Positions 60,728 through 64,000 of a stretch of DNA of 64,000 nucleotides are shown one piece after another. Source of the stretch: Candidatus Obscuribacter phosphatis (GTDB taxonomy: Bacteria; Cyanobacteriota; Vampirovibrionia; Obscuribacterales; Obscuribacteraceae); contig MOYA01000003.1 of assembly GCA_001899315.1 (NCBI GenBank), positions 594,583 to 658,582 on the forward strand, written 5' to 3'. Numbering within the stretch: position 1 is the first letter of the stretch; the number at the start of each line of letters is the position of its first letter. A program made the position numbers and the translations under genes. The notes below the pieces were generated by a model. It was not told the origin of the DNA and did no database searches. It saw only the letters and a list, made by a program, of their open reading frames with translations.

Positions 60728-63442
60728 ATGTTCAAAAAAGCAGAAAGAGCCCCCTTGTCCCAGCGCTACCTGTCAGCCAAGCAATTCAATCGAGTCAGCG
60801 ACCGCGCCCAAAAGACTCTGGCTCTGAGCCTTCTACTTTCATTTTGGACTTTGCTTGAACCGACTCTCCCCAGCTGCGAGGGAAAAGGCAATTTCGGCAG
60901 CCAAGCTTTTGCACAACGAAATCAGCAGCTTCAAAACTCTCAACAACCGCAGCCTGCGTTCAAAGTAAGCCCAGAATATAGCCAGGTATGGAAACAACCA
61001 AGTAAAGCTTTTCAGGAGGCTATGTCCGCACCTTCCCTTGACAGGCTGCGGACTTTAGCCAGTCAGAATTTTCCAGGGTTCACAAGCACTGAAAGAAAAT
61101 TTGCCGCCTACGCGCTGGCATGCCAGCTTCAGAAAAGCCAATCCAAAGAAAACGCCAGAAAAGCTCTAGAGATTTTCAGCGAGCTAGCAAACGAATCTCA
61201 ACTCAAGACCCTCTGCCTCTGGCGATGCGCCTCTCTGTCGGCTTTGCTGGGTGACGAGGCACAATTGCGCAATGTGCTTACCTCAATTGTCAAAGCACAT
61301 GAATCAGAGAGCCAAGACATTGCCAGAGCTTCCTACGAATTGGCGCAGTCTTACATTCGAGAACAAGAAATAGAGCGAGCTCTGCCCTTACTCAATTCAC
61401 TCAGACAGCGTTTCGCCAACAGCGAATACGCCAAAGGCGCCCTCTATTATCTGGGACAAATCGACCTGAACAGAGCTATTCAAGTAACGTCGATAGCGGC
61501 TCCCGCATCAAACGCAGCCGGCGGTGCCGCCTCAAGCGCGACGGGCGACCGTCAGCTCAATCCAGATTCAGCCGCCGTTTCAGGAAACGGTGCAAGCGCT
61601 ACCGGAAACTCTATTAATGGAAGCTCCATTAATGGAAGCTCTATTAATGGAAGCTCCATTAACGGAGGCTCTCCCAGTGGAAGCGCTGCCAGCGCAAACA
61701 ATGGTCGAATTTCAGTCACAGATCAAGAGGCACTCGCCAGCGCCCTTGCCGCTTTCCGCGAGTATATCAAATCGACCCCGACCGGTCGCTTTGCCGGCGA
61801 AATCGCAGAAAAACTACTGAACCTAAATCAGAACTGCGCAGCTGTAACCCTGTCTTCCTCAGATTTTGAGAACATCGGCATGGTCTACTACCGAAAAGGT
61901 GACTACGGCAAAGCTCTCAAATACTTAGATAAAGCCGGCACAAACGAAAGGCTTTTCCAGAAAGCTCAATGCCTGGCAAAGACCGGGCAAGGTGAAGCAG
62001 CCCTGGAAGTGCTCTATCGCGCCATCGAAAAAGATCCGACAAGCACAAATTATGACGAAATAACCGATGCCATTACCGGTCCAATGAGCAGACAAAAGAC
62101 CTTAGAGGTCTGGAAGAAAATCATCACTCTCAAACCAAAACATCTAGACCATGCACTCTGGAATGTAGCCGTGCGAAGCCAGGACGAAGACGCCATCAAA
62201 ATACTAGAGAGACTTCTGGCAGAATATCCGACTTCTGAACATGCTCCCGAATCTCTCTGGTGGATATTTTGGCACCAAACCAAATCGATATTCCCCGACA
62301 AACTGACAGCCAACAAAGTCAAAGCGCTTTCACTCGCCAAGTTAGCGGAAAGCGGTCTGCTTAGATATCCCAAGCATCGCAGTGCGGCACGCTTTAGCTT
62401 CTGGGCTGGAAGAATCTACGAAAAGCTAGGACAAGCTCAACAAGCCAGGTTGGCATACGAAACAGCAGCCCAGAAGTATCCAACCAATTATTATGGCGGA
62501 AGAGCACGGCATCGCCTAGAGGCGCTGGCCAAGCAGGTTCCAGGCAAACCTCTGCAGGACCGCGCCTGGAGCACAAGTTCAGCCAGACGAGGTCCCGAAA
62601 CTTGGAACTGGCCTGGGCCGGGCGCTCTCTTTGACTACGATAGAGTCGCCAATCAAATTGGCGCCGTGCCGGTACTGCTCTCGCTTGTTGGTCAAACAGA
62701 AGAAGCCATGGAAATCGCTAACGACAGACTCAACAAAGCAGGCGAAAACCTTTCAAATAAAGATCAAATTACCGGCTTCAAAACCCACCTTTATCTAAAA
62801 CTCAAACAAGAAATAGAAGCGATTCGCACAGCCGGCCGCGACCTCGGCGAAATTCCATCCAAATCACCAAGATGGCAGATGCTCTATCCGTGGGCTTACG
62901 CCAAGCAAATCGCCGATGCTGCTAAAGCTTACGGGGTGGATCCCTACCTCGTACACGCTCTAATCAGAGAAGAATCGCGCTACTACGCAAGGGCTCTGAG
63001 CCGCTCTAAAGCCATCGGACTGATGCAATTACTACCCAGCACCGCCCGCGGTGTAGCAAAGACCCTCGGAATTCCAGTTGCAAGCGACGAGGACGTGTTC
63101 ATTCCCGACAACAATATCAAACTCGGCACAAAGTACTTGTCTTCAGTATTGAGCCGCAAGAACAACCACGCTATGCTGGCAGTAGCAAGCTATAACGGCG
63201 GACCAAACGCCGTCACAAAATGGTTGAATCAACACCTCGCAGCCGGCGGCACAGACCTTGATGTTTTTGTAGAAAACATCCCCTATAGAGAAACACGAGA
63301 TTACGTAAGAAAAGTATTCGGAAGTTATTGGACATACGAACTCATGTATCCGCCCAAGTTGGCAGCGACAAGAGAGACTATTAATGGCACGGGAGAGCCC
63401 GGTGACGCAGACAAAAATGACGCCGCCGATTACAGCCATTAG
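60728..63442 (+). CDS. soluble lytic murein transglycosylase with TPR-like region
   Basis: 904 aa. A hydrophobic segment (about 34-55; ALSLLLSFWTLLEP) after a basic start is a signal peptide or anchor. A long helical solenoid (about 90-690) contains TPR-like repeats (SEYAKGALYYLGQIDLN, YYRKGDYGKALKYLDKAG), interrupted by a Ser/Asn/Gly insert with four SINGS repeats (15-bp DNA repeats at 61610-61669). The C-terminal SLT domain (about 730-870) has the catalytic Glu in LIREESRYYARALS, IGLMQLLPSTA and LAVASYNGGPNAV. It cleaves peptidoglycan glycan strands with anhydromuramyl formation in the periplasm. Similar to Slt70 in plan. Confidence 0.93.
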   Translation: MFKKAERAPLSQRYLSAKQFNRVSDRAQKTLALSLLLSFWTLLEPTLPSCEGKGNFGSQAFAQRNQQLQNSQQPQPAFKVSPEYSQVWKQPSKAFQEAMSAPSLDRLRTLASQNFPGFTSTERKFAAYALACQLQKSQSKENARKALEIFSELANESQLKTLCLWRCASLSALLGDEAQLRNVLTSIVKAHESESQDIARASYELAQSYIREQEIERALPLLNSLRQRFANSEYAKGALYYLGQIDLNRAIQVTSIAAPASNAAGGAASSATGDRQLNPDSAAVSGNGASATGNSINGSSINGSSINGSSINGGSPSGSAASANNGRISVTDQEALASALAAFREYIKSTPTGRFAGEIAEKLLNLNQNCAAVTLSSSDFENIGMVYYRKGDYGKALKYLDKAGTNERLFQKAQCLAKTGQGEAALEVLYRAIEKDPTSTNYDEITDAITGPMSRQKTLEVWKKIITLKPKHLDHALWNVAVRSQDEDAIKILERLLAEYPTSEHAPESLWWIFWHQTKSIFPDKLTANKVKALSLAKLAESGLLRYPKHRSAARFSFWAGRIYEKLGQAQQARLAYETAAQKYPTNYYGGRARHRLEALAKQVPGKPLQDRAWSTSSARRGPETWNWPGPGALFDYDRVANQIGAVPVLLSLVGQTEEAMEIANDRLNKAGENLSNKDQITGFKTHLYLKLKQEIEAIRTAGRDLGEIPSKSPRWQMLYPWAYAKQIADAAKAYGVDPYLVHALIREESRYYARALSRSKAIGLMQLLPSTARGVAKTLGIPVASDEDVFIPDNNIKLGTKYLSSVLSRKNNHAMLAVASYNGGPNAVTKWLNQHLAAGGTDLDVFVENIPYRETRDYVRKVFGSYWTYELMYPPKLAATRETINGTGEPGDADKNDAADYSH

Positions 63443-63495
63443 TTCTCTCTGGCACCAGAAAAGCCATCGGAGTGACGGCGACGCTGACTAGCGCT

Positions 63496-64000
63496 CTAGA
63501 CAAGCTGTCGACTACCGGGCTTCCTATACAAATCCCGCTTGCCGTCTTTCTGCAACGCTATCCTTTTGCACAACAAATTCAAAGATTCAGGCGCTGCAGC
63601 CGGCAACATCTCACTGAGCCACTGCGGCAAGTATTGACGCAAAGCCGGCACCAACAGCTTCTCTCGCCTATCCAGTGTCTTCCAGACAGCCATAACATCT
63701 TCAGGTGAGCAATCCCGTACCCTTCGTTCCGAATGCTTCGAGTTTCCATTTCTCGCGCCACTTAGAAGCAAAGCTTGATCATCACTTTTGGCGACTTTCT
63801 TCCTGCGCATACCCTTAAGCCATAGACCTAGCAAAGCTCTCCCTACTGCAGTCTCACCCAACAAGATCTTGCGATTTCCCAATGGACGCGACTTGATTCT
63901 ACCCTTCCTTAAACGCCATCCGCTGCGCCTAGCAGTTGGACCTAATATCTGCTCGAACTCAAAGCTAGACTGACTGGCGCCGGTAATCAAATCAACGCCC
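63496..64000 (-). CDS. hypothetical protein, 5' end beyond the window
   Basis: The frame is open to the window edge; a TTG at 63990 would give 164 aa, but the residues upstream (GVDL) continue without a stop, so the gene is probably truncated here. The visible part is basic (many Arg and Lys: ARRSGWRLRKGRIKSRPLGN) with helical, Leu-rich segments in the second half (DRREKLLVPALRQYLPQWLSEML). I recognise no family. The gene end is convergent with the transglycosylase gene 53 bp away. Confidence 0.5.
   Translation of the reverse strand, partial: GVDLITGASQSSFEFEQILGPTARRSGWRLRKGRIKSRPLGNRKILLGETAVGRALLGLWLKGMRRKKVAKSDDQALLLSGARNGNSKHSERRVRDCSPEDVMAVWKTLDRREKLLVPALRQYLPQWLSEMLPAAAPESLNLLCKRIALQKDGKRDLYRKPGSRQLV

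Noticed and set aside
63472-63708. Plus-strand open frame after the lytic transglycosylase
   Set aside because: It is the antisense of a longer minus-strand frame that runs to the window edge and has more coding-like composition.

Overview
The window is a bacterial chromosome segment of roughly 48-50% GC (judged by eye), densely coding on both strands. It has no rRNA, tRNA, CRISPR array, phage module or insertion sequence that I can recognise. The envelope genes (soluble lytic transglycosylase, RlpA-type protein, lipobox lipoprotein, many signal peptides) point to a diderm. The five Hanks-type Ser/Thr kinases, three of them with a leucine-rich-repeat-like tail behind one membrane helix, together with abundant low-complexity proteins, fit the non-photosynthetic cyanobacterial relatives (Vampirovibrionia/Melainabacteria, Obscuribacterales-like). 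That placement is an inference from gene style, not a database result.

Layout. 0-9 kb: an OmpR-type response regulator, a small EF-hand-like protein and a PAS histidine kinase, then a zinc-ribbon/kinase/LRR receptor, a degenerate MocR-like regulator and a hypothetical protein. 9-14 kb: an exported TldD/TldE-like pair and a GNAT acetyltransferase. 14-16 kb: three tandem copies of a promoter-gene-terminator cassette encoding small Cys- and Pro-rich proteins. 16-25 kb: a cupin, an ArsR/rhodanese pair resembling ygaV-ygaP, a CPA1 antiporter, a TPR protein and a methyltransferase-like protein. 25-31 kb: phosphoglucomutase, a nucleotide-sugar dehydratase/epimerase and a second kinase-LRR receptor. 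30-35 kb: two more small Pro-rich proteins and a second response regulator/histidine kinase pair. 35-45 kb: a polytopic GT-C-like protein, GMP synthase, a tyrosine phosphatase, a dehydrogenase, an isochorismatase-like hydrolase, an S41 protease and a DUF4388/degenerate-GGDEF protein. 44-49 kb: RlpA, a 2H phosphoesterase, a lipoprotein and a third kinase-LRR receptor. 49-59 kb: a compact putative biosynthetic operon (GlcG-like, AsnB-like, methyltransferase, A-T-R NRPS-like) followed by two unusual membrane kinases. 59-64 kb: a cysteine desulfurase-like protein, a lytic transglycosylase and a partial gene.

The most notable signal is regulatory. Eight promoters share one rigid geometry: direct repeats with an exact 11-bp period, then exactly 11 bp, then a TAnnnT -10 hexamer. 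Five use GTCA half-sites (the three tandem cassettes plus the genes at 30372 and 31436; the last two carry four half-sites each). Three use TTTCA half-sites (genes at 1728, 6485 and 8182). The geometry is that of PhoB/OmpR-family class II promoters, where the regulator replaces the -35 element. Two OmpR-type regulators are encoded here: one lies beside a TTTCA promoter, the other beside the GTCA promoters. I infer two regulons controlling a largely uncharacterised set of small low-complexity proteins. The 49.4-59 kb operon is the best candidate for an undescribed metabolic system: an A-T-R enzyme that would release an aminoacyl aldehyde or alcohol, next to an amidotransferase, a methyltransferase and two kinases with an HRDFTPDN catalytic loop.
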